Shown in pieces: positions 43,619-49,761 of a stretch of 49,761 nucleotides of DNA. The notes under the pieces were generated by a model. The model worked only from the letters and a program-made list of their open reading frames with translations, did no database searches and was not told the DNA's origin. The DNA comes from Candidatus Rokuibacteriota bacterium (GTDB lineage Bacteria; Methylomirabilota; Methylomirabilia; Rokubacteriales; CSP1-6). The stretch is taken from assembly GCA_003221515.1 (NCBI GenBank), contig QHSI01000130.1, positions 1-49,761 of the forward strand. The letters are read 5' to 3'. How positions within the stretch are numbered: the first letter of the stretch is position 1; every line of letters starts with the position of its first letter. The position numbers and the translations under genes were made by a program.

Positions 43619-43705
43619 GCGACTGAAAAGGTCGCCGATAGAATTGGTCGGTGACAAGGACCTTGCTTTTACAAGGGATTCGACGGGAACGAGGGTCAGC
43701 ACACG

Positions 43706-44134
43706 ATGCTCCGCTTTACCAAGCGCGCCGATTACGGGCTGATGGCGATTCATTATATCGCCGTCCACGACGAGCTCGGCGCGGTCAGTACGAAGCGGAT
43801 CGCCGAGGAATTCCGCATCCCGCAGGAGCTCCTGGCGAAAATCCTGCAGCGACTGGCCAAGCGCCGGCTGATCGTCAGCCAGAACGGCCCCAAGGGCGGC
43901 TACGTGCTGACACGCCGCCCAAGCGACATCTCGGTCGGGGAGGTCGTTCGGGCTCTCGAGGGCCCTATCAGCATCGTGAGCTGTCTGGACCACGGCGGCT
44001 GCCCGCAGGAGCAGCGGTGCAACCTGCGCAGGCCCGTACAGAAGCTGCAGTCGTCGATCAGCCGGCTGCTCGACACGATGAGCCTGGCCGAGCTGAGCAA
44101 CCAGGACACGCCCGAAGTGCTGTCGATCAGGTGA
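43706..44134 (+). CDS. iscR: Rrf2-family Fe-S regulator IscR
   Basis: The 142-residue protein has the winged-helix Rrf2 domain (TKRADYGLMAIHYIA and RIPQELLAKILQRLAKRRLI) and three cysteines at 93, 99 and 105, matching the cluster ligands of IscR (92, 98, 104 in E. coli). It should bind a [2Fe-2S] cluster and repress the isc genes that follow. Confidence 0.92.
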   Translation: MLRFTKRADYGLMAIHYIAVHDELGAVSTKRIAEEFRIPQELLAKILQRLAKRRLIVSQNGPKGGYVLTRRPSDISVGEVVRALEGPISIVSCLDHGGCPQEQRCNLRRPVQKLQSSISRLLDTMSLAELSNQDTPEVLSIR

Positions 44135-44156
44135 TCAGGAGAGACGGAGAGGCCAG

Positions 44157-45383
44157 ATGGCGCTGAAGTTCCCGATCTTCATGGACGCACAATCCACGAC
44201 GCCGGCGGATCCGCGGGTGGTCGAGGCGATGATCCCGTATTTCACCGAGAAGTTCGGCCACGCCGCGAGCCGCAATCACTCCTTCGGCTGGGAGGCCGAA
44301 GCCGGGGTGGACCGGGCGCGCGAGCAGCTGGCCCGGATCATCGGCGCCCGCGACCCGAAGGAGCTCGTCTTCACGTCGGGCGGAACCGAGTCGATCAACC
44401 TGGCGATCAAGGGCATCGCCGAGATGTACCGGGAGAAGGGCAATCACATCGTCACCACGGTCATCGAGCAGCGCGCGAGCCTCGACGTCGGCAAGCGGCT
44501 CGAGCGGCAAGGCTACGAGGTGACGTACGTGCCGGTGCGGCCGGACGGGCTCGTGGAGCTCGAGGCGATCCAGAAGGCGATCACCGACAAGACGATCCTG
44601 ATCTCGGTCATGTTCGCGAACAACGAGGTCGGCACGATCCAGGACATCGCGGCGATCGGTCGGCTCGCCAAGGATAAGGGGATCATCTTCCACACCGACG
44701 CCACCCAGGCGGTCGGCAAGATCCCGGTGAACGTCGAGACGATGGGGATCGACCTGCTGTCGTGCACCGCCCACCTCCTGTACGGCCCGAAGGGTGTGGG
44801 CGCGCTGTACGTTCGGCGCAAGGGTCCGCGGGTGCGCATCGCCCCGCTCATCGACGGCGGCGGCCACGAGCGCGGAATGCGCTCCGGAACGCTGCCGGTG
44901 CCGCTCATCGTGGGCTTCGGGCGGGCGGCCGAGATCTGCGGCGAGGTGATGGCCGTGGAGGGCGCCCGGCTCGCGAAGCTGCGCGATCGCCTCCAAGACA
45001 TGATCCTCTCCAATGTCGACGAGGCGTTCCTCAACGGACATCCGGAGCGGAGGCTGCCGCACAACCTGAACATCTCGTTCGCGTACGTCGAGGGCGAGTC
45101 GGTGCTGATGGGGCTGAACAAGGAGACGGCGCTCTCGTCGGGCTCGGCGTGCACGTCGTCGACGCTGGAGCCGTCCTACGTGATCGGCGCGCTGGGCGCG
45201 AGCGCCGAGCTGGCCCATTCGTCGATCCGGTTCAGCCTCCACCGATTCACCACCGAGGAAGAGGTCGAGCACGTCGGCGCGCGGACGATCGAGGTCGTCA
45301 AGCGCCTGCGCGACATGTCGCCGCTGTACGAGCTGGCGAAAGAAGGCGTGGATCTGAAGTCCATTCGCTGGAAGGCCGAGTAA
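44157..45383 (+). CDS. iscS: IscS-type cysteine desulfurase lacking the PLP lysine
   Basis: The 408-residue protein matches IscS throughout: FTSGGTESINLAIKG, HTDATQAVGKIPV, GGGHERGMRSGTLP, and the sulfur-carrying Cys in SSGSACTSSTLEPSYV. However, the segment that in IscS reads H-K-L/I-YGPKG reads HLLYGPKG, so the PLP Schiff-base Lys is Leu207 (CTC at 44775-44777). IscS strips sulfur from cysteine for IscU; without this Lys normal catalysis is not expected. It sits in a complete isc operon. Confidence 0.9.
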   Translation: MALKFPIFMDAQSTTPADPRVVEAMIPYFTEKFGHAASRNHSFGWEAEAGVDRAREQLARIIGARDPKELVFTSGGTESINLAIKGIAEMYREKGNHIVTTVIEQRASLDVGKRLERQGYEVTYVPVRPDGLVELEAIQKAITDKTILISVMFANNEVGTIQDIAAIGRLAKDKGIIFHTDATQAVGKIPVNVETMGIDLLSCTAHLLYGPKGVGALYVRRKGPRVRIAPLIDGGGHERGMRSGTLPVPLIVGFGRAAEICGEVMAVEGARLAKLRDRLQDMILSNVDEAFLNGHPERRLPHNLNISFAYVEGESVLMGLNKETALSSGSACTSSTLEPSYVIGALGASAELAHSSIRFSLHRFTTEEEVEHVGARTIEVVKRLRDMSPLYELAKEGVDLKSIRWKAE

Positions 45384-45395
45384 GGGGGTCGCACC

Positions 45396-45800
45396 ATGGC
45401 GTATAGCGAGAAGGTCGTCGACCATTACAACAACCCGCGCAACGTCGGGTCCTTCACCAAGGACACGCCGGGGGTGGGGACGGGGCTCGTCGGAGCGCCG
45501 GAATGCGGCGACGTGATGAAGCTGCAGATCAAGGTCAACCTCGACACCGGGGTGATCGAGGACGCCAAGTTCAAGACGTTCGGCTGCGGCAGCGCCATCG
45601 CGTCGTCGAGCCTGGCCACCGAGTGGCTGAAGGGCAAGACGGTCGACGAGGCGTCCAAGATCAAGAACACGGACATCGTGAACGAGCTGAAGCTGCCGCC
45701 GGTCAAGATCCACTGCTCGGTGCTGGCGGAGGACGCGATCAAGGCAGCGCTGGCGGACTACCGCGAGAAGCACGTCGCGGACGCCGAGGCGTCCAGGTAG
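45396..45800 (+). CDS. iscU: Fe-S cluster scaffold IscU
   Basis: The 134-residue scaffold has all three cluster cysteines (APECGDV, FGCGSAIASSS, KIHCSVLAED) and the LPPVK motif recognised by HscA. It assembles [2Fe-2S] clusters from sulfur passed by the desulfurase. It lies 12 bases after iscS. Confidence 0.95.
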   Translation: MAYSEKVVDHYNNPRNVGSFTKDTPGVGTGLVGAPECGDVMKLQIKVNLDTGVIEDAKFKTFGCGSAIASSSLATEWLKGKTVDEASKIKNTDIVNELKLPPVKIHCSVLAEDAIKAALADYREKHVADAEASR

Positions 45801-45821
45801 CGCAGGGGAGGGCATAGTTCT

Positions 45822-46151
45822 ATGGCGCTAGCGTTGTCGGAGGCTGCGGTGAAGCAGGTGAAGGAGCTCCAGCAAACGCAGAACCTGCCCAGCACCGTCT
45901 TCCTGAGGATGGGCGTGAAGGGCGGAGGGTGCTCGGGTCTCTCGTACTCGCTGGAGTTCGACAGCGAGATCGGGCCGCACGACAAGGAGTTCGAGATCGA
46001 CGGCATCAAGGTCGTCGTCGACAAGAAGAGCTACCTGTACCTGAATGGCACGACCCTCGACTACGTGCAGCAGGGGCTGACGGGCGGCTTCACGTTCGTC
46101 AACCCCCAAGCGAAGTCGAGCTGTGGATGCGGCACGTCGTTTTCGGCGTAG
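45822..46151 (+). CDS. iscA: A-type Fe-S carrier IscA
   Basis: The 109-residue HesB/IscA protein has the three conserved cysteines: GGGCSGLSYS and the C-terminal SSCGCGTSFS. It carries Fe-S clusters or iron to targets. A strong terminator hairpin follows its stop. Confidence 0.94.
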   Translation: MALALSEAAVKQVKELQQTQNLPSTVFLRMGVKGGGCSGLSYSLEFDSEIGPHDKEFEIDGIKVVVDKKSYLYLNGTTLDYVQQGLTGGFTFVNPQAKSSCGCGTSFSA

Positions 46152-46169
46152 CCGGGTCCTCGAGCTTCG

Positions 46170-46205
46170 GAGAACGGGCCCGGCGGAGGGCCCGTTCTCG
46201 TTTTT
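46170..46205 (+). terminator. Rho-independent terminator between iscA and hscB
   Basis: GAGAACGGGCCC (46170-46181) and GGGCCCGTTCTC (46188-46199) form a perfect 12-bp stem with a 6-base loop, followed by G and five Ts. It should end or attenuate the iscR-S-U-A transcript just before hscB. Confidence 0.88.
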
Positions 46206-46221
46206 GAGGGCAGTGAGGACG

Positions 46222-46824
46222 ATGGATCACTTCGAGGTGTTCGGACTGCCGCGCCGGCTCCGGATCGACGGTGCCGAGCTGCAGCGCAAGTTCTACGAGC
46301 TCTCCCGGCGCTACCACCCCGACTTTCACCAGGCGGCTCCCGCGGAGCGCCAGGCCGAAGTCCTGGACGCGTCGGCGCGGCTCAACGCCGCATACCGGGC
46401 GCTGCGCGATCCGATCAGTCGGATCGAGTATCTGGTCAGGCTCGAAGAGGGGCGCGAGACCAAAGAGGGCGCGACCGTGAAACCGAAGGCGCCGCCCGAG
46501 CTGCTGGGGGAAATGTTCGAGATCCAGGAAGCGCTGCAGGAGGCCAAGGCGTCGAACCGATCGGACGGGCTGGAGCCCGGCGCAAGGGAGACCCTCGCGG
46601 CTCAGCGCGATCGCCTGCTGGCGCGCTATCGGGACGAGGAAGCTCGGCTGCGCGGTCCGCTCAGCGAGGCGTGGGACGCCGGAGGATCCGCGGAGCGCTC
46701 GCGCGTCCTCGGGGGATTCAAGGACGCGCTGGCCACACGCGCGTACCTCCGCACCGTGATCGACGACATCGACCAGGCACTGGGAGAGGCTGGGGAGGGC
46801 CATGTCTCGCATCGTCGGCATTGA
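46222..46824 (+). CDS. hscB: Fe-S co-chaperone HscB
   Basis: The 200-residue J-type protein has the HPD motif in RRYHPDFHQ within the N-terminal J domain, and a C-terminal three-helix domain that binds IscU. It stimulates HscA ATPase. Its 3' end overlaps hscA by 23 bases. Confidence 0.92.
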   Translation: MDHFEVFGLPRRLRIDGAELQRKFYELSRRYHPDFHQAAPAERQAEVLDASARLNAAYRALRDPISRIEYLVRLEEGRETKEGATVKPKAPPELLGEMFEIQEALQEAKASNRSDGLEPGARETLAAQRDRLLARYRDEEARLRGPLSEAWDAGGSAERSRVLGGFKDALATRAYLRTVIDDIDQALGEAGEGHVSHRRH

Positions 46825-48631
46825 TCTGGGAACGACCAACAGTCTGGTCGCCTACGTCGACGACAAGACCGGGCAGCCCCGGGTGATCTCCGACCGTGAC
46901 GGTCAGCGGCTGCTGCCGTCGATCGTCTCGTTCGCGGGCGAGGGCGTGCTGGTGGGCGCCGCCGCGCGCCGGCAGCTGGTGCGCCGGCCCCAGTCGACGG
47001 TCTACTCGATCAAGCGCTTGATGGGCCGCGGCTACGAGGACGTCAAGGGGGAGCTGCGCTACTTCCCGTTCAAGGTGCTGCCGTCCGAAGGGATCGTGAA
47101 GATCCAGATCGGAAGCCGTGAGGTCACGCCGCCGGAAGTCTCGGCGATCGTGCTGCGGTCGCTCAAGGAGCGCGCGGAGGCCCATTTCGGGGAGCCGATC
47201 GAGAAGGTGGTCGTCACGGTGCCGGCGTACTTCGACGACAGCCAGCGCCAGGCGACCAAGGACGCCGGCCGCATCGCCGGACTCGACGTGGTGCGGATCC
47301 TCAACGAGCCGACGGCGGCGGCGCTCGCCTACGGGCTGCAGCGTCTCCACGAGGGTGTGGTGGCCGTCTACGACCTCGGCGGCGGGACGTTCGACATCTC
47401 CATCCTGAGAGTGAAGGACGGCGTCTTCGAGGTCCTGGCGACGAACGGCAACACCCATCTGGGCGGCGACGACTTCGATCGGGCGATCGTGCGGTGGCTG
47501 CTCGACGAGATCCGGGGTGGGCACGGCGCCGATCTCTCCCCTGATCCGGAGGCGATGCAGGAGCTGCGGCTCGCCGCCGAAGCCGCGAAGGTCAGGCTCT
47601 CGACCGACGAGCGGACCCCGTTGACGATCCCGTTCGACGCATTCACGTACTCGCGCGAGATCACGCGAGGTGACCTCGAAGGGTTGATCGGGCAGCTCGT
47701 CGATTCGACCCTGCTGCCGTGCCGGATGGCCCTCGCCGACGCCGGGTTGGCGCCGGCGGACATCGACGAGGTCGTGCTGGTCGGCGGGTCGACGCGGGTT
47801 CCGCTGGTGCGGCGTCGCGTGCACGAGCTCTTCGGCAAGACGCCGCACAGTCAGCTCAACCCGGACGAGGTGGTGGCGCTGGGCGCGGCGGTGCAGGCGC
47901 ACATCCTGGCCGGCGGGATCACGAACATGCTGCTGCTGGACGTCACGCCGCTCTCGCTGGGGATCGAGACGCTCGGGGGCATCGTGAGCGTCCTGATCCC
48001 GCGTAACACGACGATCCCCACCAACGCGCGCGAGATGTTCACGACCTCGGTGGACGGCCAGCGCGTGGTCGACATGCACGTCGTCCAGGGTGAGCGGGAG
48101 CTCGCCAAGGACTGCCGCTCGCTCGCCCGCTTCGAGCTGTCGGGCGTCGATCCGATGCCGGCCGGCATGCCCAAAATCGAAGTCGTCTTCCTGATCGACG
48201 CCAACGGGATCTTGCAGGTGACCGCCACCGAGCTCCGCACCGGCAAGGCCGCCGCGATCGAGGTGCGACCGACGTACGGCCTCGCGGAGGGTGATGTCGA
48301 CCGGATGGTCGAGGAGTCGTTCACCTACGCCGAGGCGGACGTGGAGGCGCGGCTGCTGATCGAGGCGCGCAACGAGGCGGACACGGTCATCACCCACGTC
48401 GAGCGCGCGCTCCGGCAGGGTGAAGCACTGGTCGGTGCCGAAGAGCAGCAGACCATCGGCGCGGCGCTGGACGCGCTGCGGCGGGCCCGCGCGACCGAGG
48501 ACCGCGAGCTGATCCGCGAGGCGACCACCGCGATGAACCGGGCCACCGAGCATCTCGCGGAGCTCATGATGGACGCCGCCCTCAAGGCGGCGCTGGCGAG
48601 CCGGCGGGCCGATCAGGTGTTGGAGAAGTAA
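46802..48631 (+). CDS. hscA: Hsp70-type Fe-S chaperone HscA
   Basis: The 609-residue Hsp70 starts with [16 protein letters not shown], has the ATPase motifs [12 protein letters not shown] and [14 protein letters not shown], the linker [14 protein letters not shown], and the substrate-binding and lid domains. It lacks the EEVD-like tail of DnaK. Position beside hscB and fdx supports the HscA role: transfer of clusters from IscU through its LPPVK motif. Confidence 0.93.
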   Translation: MSRIVGIDLGTTNSLVAYVDDKTGQPRVISDRDGQRLLPSIVSFAGEGVLVGAAARRQLVRRPQSTVYSIKRLMGRGYEDVKGELRYFPFKVLPSEGIVKIQIGSREVTPPEVSAIVLRSLKERAEAHFGEPIEKVVVTVPAYFDDSQRQATKDAGRIAGLDVVRILNEPTAAALAYGLQRLHEGVVAVYDLGGGTFDISILRVKDGVFEVLATNGNTHLGGDDFDRAIVRWLLDEIRGGHGADLSPDPEAMQELRLAAEAAKVRLSTDERTPLTIPFDAFTYSREITRGDLEGLIGQLVDSTLLPCRMALADAGLAPADIDEVVLVGGSTRVPLVRRRVHELFGKTPHSQLNPDEVVALGAAVQAHILAGGITNMLLLDVTPLSLGIETLGGIVSVLIPRNTTIPTNAREMFTTSVDGQRVVDMHVVQGERELAKDCRSLARFELSGVDPMPAGMPKIEVVFLIDANGILQVTATELRTGKAAAIEVRPTYGLAEGDVDRMVEESFTYAEADVEARLLIEARNEADTVITHVERALRQGEALVGAEEQQTIGAALDALRRARATEDRELIREATTAMNRATEHLAELMMDAALKAALASRRADQVLEK

Positions 48632-48954
48632 TGGCGGTCCACAAAGTGACGTTCCTGCCGCTCAACGTGACGGTCGAGGTCGACGACGAGACGTACCCGA
48701 TGGCCGACCACGGCAAGCCGGGCTCGCTCCTCGACATCGCGCTGGCGAACCACATCCACCTCGAGCACAACTGCGGCGGAAGCTGCGCCTGCACCACCTG
48801 TCACGTCATCGTGAAGGAAGGCGAGGAGAACCTCTCCGAGATGCAGCCGGACGAAGAGGACCGACTCGACACGGCCGAGGGCCTCACCATCCATTCGCGG
48901 CTCGGGTGCCAGGCGGTCGTGCGCGGCAACGTCGTCGTGGAGATTCCCAAGTGA
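48631..48954 (+). CDS. fdx: ISC-type [2Fe-2S] ferredoxin
   Basis: The 107-residue ferredoxin has the adrenodoxin-type cluster ligands in HNCGGSCACTTCHV and a fourth Cys in RLGCQAVV. It supplies electrons for cluster assembly. The start overlaps the hscA stop (TAATG), and the stop overlaps iscX (GTGA). Confidence 0.94.
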   Translation: MAVHKVTFLPLNVTVEVDDETYPMADHGKPGSLLDIALANHIHLEHNCGGSCACTTCHVIVKEGEENLSEMQPDEEDRLDTAEGLTIHSRLGCQAVVRGNVVVEIPK

Positions 48955-49154
48955 TCACCTGGCGGGATACCGAGGACATCGCGATCGCCCTCAGCGAGCG
49001 TCACCCGGAACGGGATCCGCTGACGGTGCGGTTCACCGACCTCCATCGGTGGGTGACCGAGCTGCCGGGTTTCACGGACGACCCCAAGAGCTCCAACGAG
49101 AAGATCCTCGAGTCGATCCAGATGGCCTGGCTGGACGAATACCGGAACCGATGA
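48951..49154 (+). CDS. iscX: Fe-S assembly protein IscX
   Basis: The 67-residue acidic protein has the IscX signature: TWRDTEDIAIALSERHP, the FTDLHRWV helix, and KSSNEKILESIQMAWLDEY. IscX binds IscS and modulates its activity and iron delivery. GTG 48951 overlaps the fdx stop. Confidence 0.93.
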   Translation: MITWRDTEDIAIALSERHPERDPLTVRFTDLHRWVTELPGFTDDPKSSNEKILESIQMAWLDEYRNR

Positions 49155-49177
49155 CCCCAGCGATGTCCGGCGCGCGC

Positions 49178-49402
49178 CTACCAGCTCACGACCTGGTCGG
49201 CTTCGAAGATCAGCTCGAGCAGCTGGCCGTACGAGAGATCACCGTCGAGGTGATGAACCAGAACGCCGGCCGGCAATCCCGATGCCGCGCCACCCGGCAG
49301 GACGACCACCGTGACGCGGTCGCCGTCGCGAAGGTTCCGGTCGAGCACGGCGCGTGCGAGCGCGGTGTCAGGACTCTTGAGCAGGTGGAGGACGGCGGTC
49401 AT
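49178..49402 (-). CDS. small protein, possibly TusB/DsrH-like
   Basis: The 74-residue protein starts MTAVLHLLKSPDTAL, similar in layout to DsrH/TusB sulfur-relay subunits, with alternating hydrophobic strands and helices, but it lacks the cysteines seen in such proteins. Its start overlaps the preceding DsrE-like gene stop by one base. The assignment is by fold pattern and neighbour only. Confidence 0.5.
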   Translation of the reverse strand: MTAVLHLLKSPDTALARAVLDRNLRDGDRVTVVVLPGGAASGLPAGVLVHHLDGDLSYGQLLELIFEADQVVSW

Positions 49403-49758
49403 CAGAACACCAGGAACCGGCGACCGCGCTGGACGAGGCCCGCGATCTCCGCGCGCGTGACCGGCATCACGGAGTGCCCGTCGGCGTTCCAGGTCGGATC
49501 GCTGGGCACGGCGTCCTTCTCGACGTGGAACGGCACGCCGAGCGCTTTGAGGTTCGCGCGGAACTTCGCGATGTCGTCGCCGTCGACGAGGTCGTCGGTG
49601 TCCTCGTCGAGGAGGTGGACGCCGGCGCCCAGCAGGACGAAGGTGACGTCGTTCTCGCCCGCGACGATCCCGAGGCCGATGCGCATCGCTTCGTTCGCCC
49701 GGTGGGACGCGCGCGGATCCGTCGAGATGAGGACGATGACCGGTGGGCTGGCGGTCAC
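49402..49758 (-). CDS. DsrE-family protein
   Basis: The 118-residue protein opens IVLISTDPRASHRANEAMRIGLGI, typical of DsrE/DsrF/TusD-like folds. No active-site Cys is visible. It may be a sulfur-relay or signalling member. The GTG start is three bases from the window edge, so the true start may lie outside. Confidence 0.65.
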   Translation of the reverse strand: MTASPPVIVLISTDPRASHRANEAMRIGLGIVAGENDVTFVLLGAGVHLLDEDTDDLVDGDDIAKFRANLKALGVPFHVEKDAVPSDPTWNADGHSVMPVTRAEIAGLVQRGRRFLVF

Positions 49759-49761
49759 GGA

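Noticed and set aside
43619-43705. An IscR binding site upstream of iscR
   Set aside because: No segment resembles the known type 1 or type 2 palindromes closely enough to call.

Overview
The window is GC-rich chromosomal DNA, densely coded on both strands, with no insertion sequence, prophage, CRISPR array, tRNA or rRNA that I can see. Many gene pairs overlap by 1-4 bases, and the longest stretch without a gene is 234 bases (31989-32222). The gene mix suggests a soil or subsurface bacterium of the Rokubacteria/Methylomirabilota kind: several acyl-CoA dehydrogenases and MaoC hydratases, peptide ABC import, UGA-decoded selenoproteins, a Pup protein in a non-actinobacterial setting, and a complete ISC operon. 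This assignment is inference, not a database match.

Layout. 1-8437: a sulfite-oxidase-like molybdoenzyme, an alpha/beta hydrolase, a lipoprotein plus CDF transporter pair, a UxaA-type dehydratase, ClpS with an acyl-CoA dehydrogenase, and a broken tandem acyl-CoA dehydrogenase. 8466-14457: an EEP-family protein, a carbamoylase-type amidase, a Nudix hydrolase, an acyl-CoA module (TauE, thioesterase and two hydratase halves) and an MFS carrier. 14486-17654: a two-gene UGSC selenoprotein module, a YheT-type hydrolase and a lone receiver protein. 17655-21378: a peptide ABC importer without ATPases. 21555-25126: TlpA, CcdA, ThrB and an MFS gene carrying a long perfect palindrome inside its coding region. 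25143-28803: Dcd, Pup, an FmdB-type zinc ribbon, LysR and a UGA-containing selD. 28947-31988: a transglutaminase with TlpA, an anti-sigma protein and a glycosyltransferase. 32223-41201: a MoxR / membrane protein / DUF58 / giant VWA fusion / TPR operon. 41296-43574: a GalT-like protein and glutamate dehydrogenase. 43706-49154: iscR, iscS, iscU, iscA, hscB, hscA, fdx and iscX, followed by two DsrE/TusB-like genes on the other strand.

Main points. Two genes (the UGSC family gene and selD) need UGA read as selenocysteine, and each has a bacterial SECIS-type hairpin at the right distance. SelD makes the selenium donor for both, and a LysR regulator overlaps it. Three downstream genes (yheT-like, MFS, tlpA) lack ATG, GTG or TTG where their protein begins; in each the expected start position is an NTA codon overlapping the TAG stop of the gene before it. 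The isc operon's cysteine desulfurase has Leu where the PLP-binding Lys should be. Two genes (tandem acyl-CoA dehydrogenase, TPR protein) are frameshifted; these, and perhaps the desulfurase change, could be assembly errors if this is a metagenome-derived contig.
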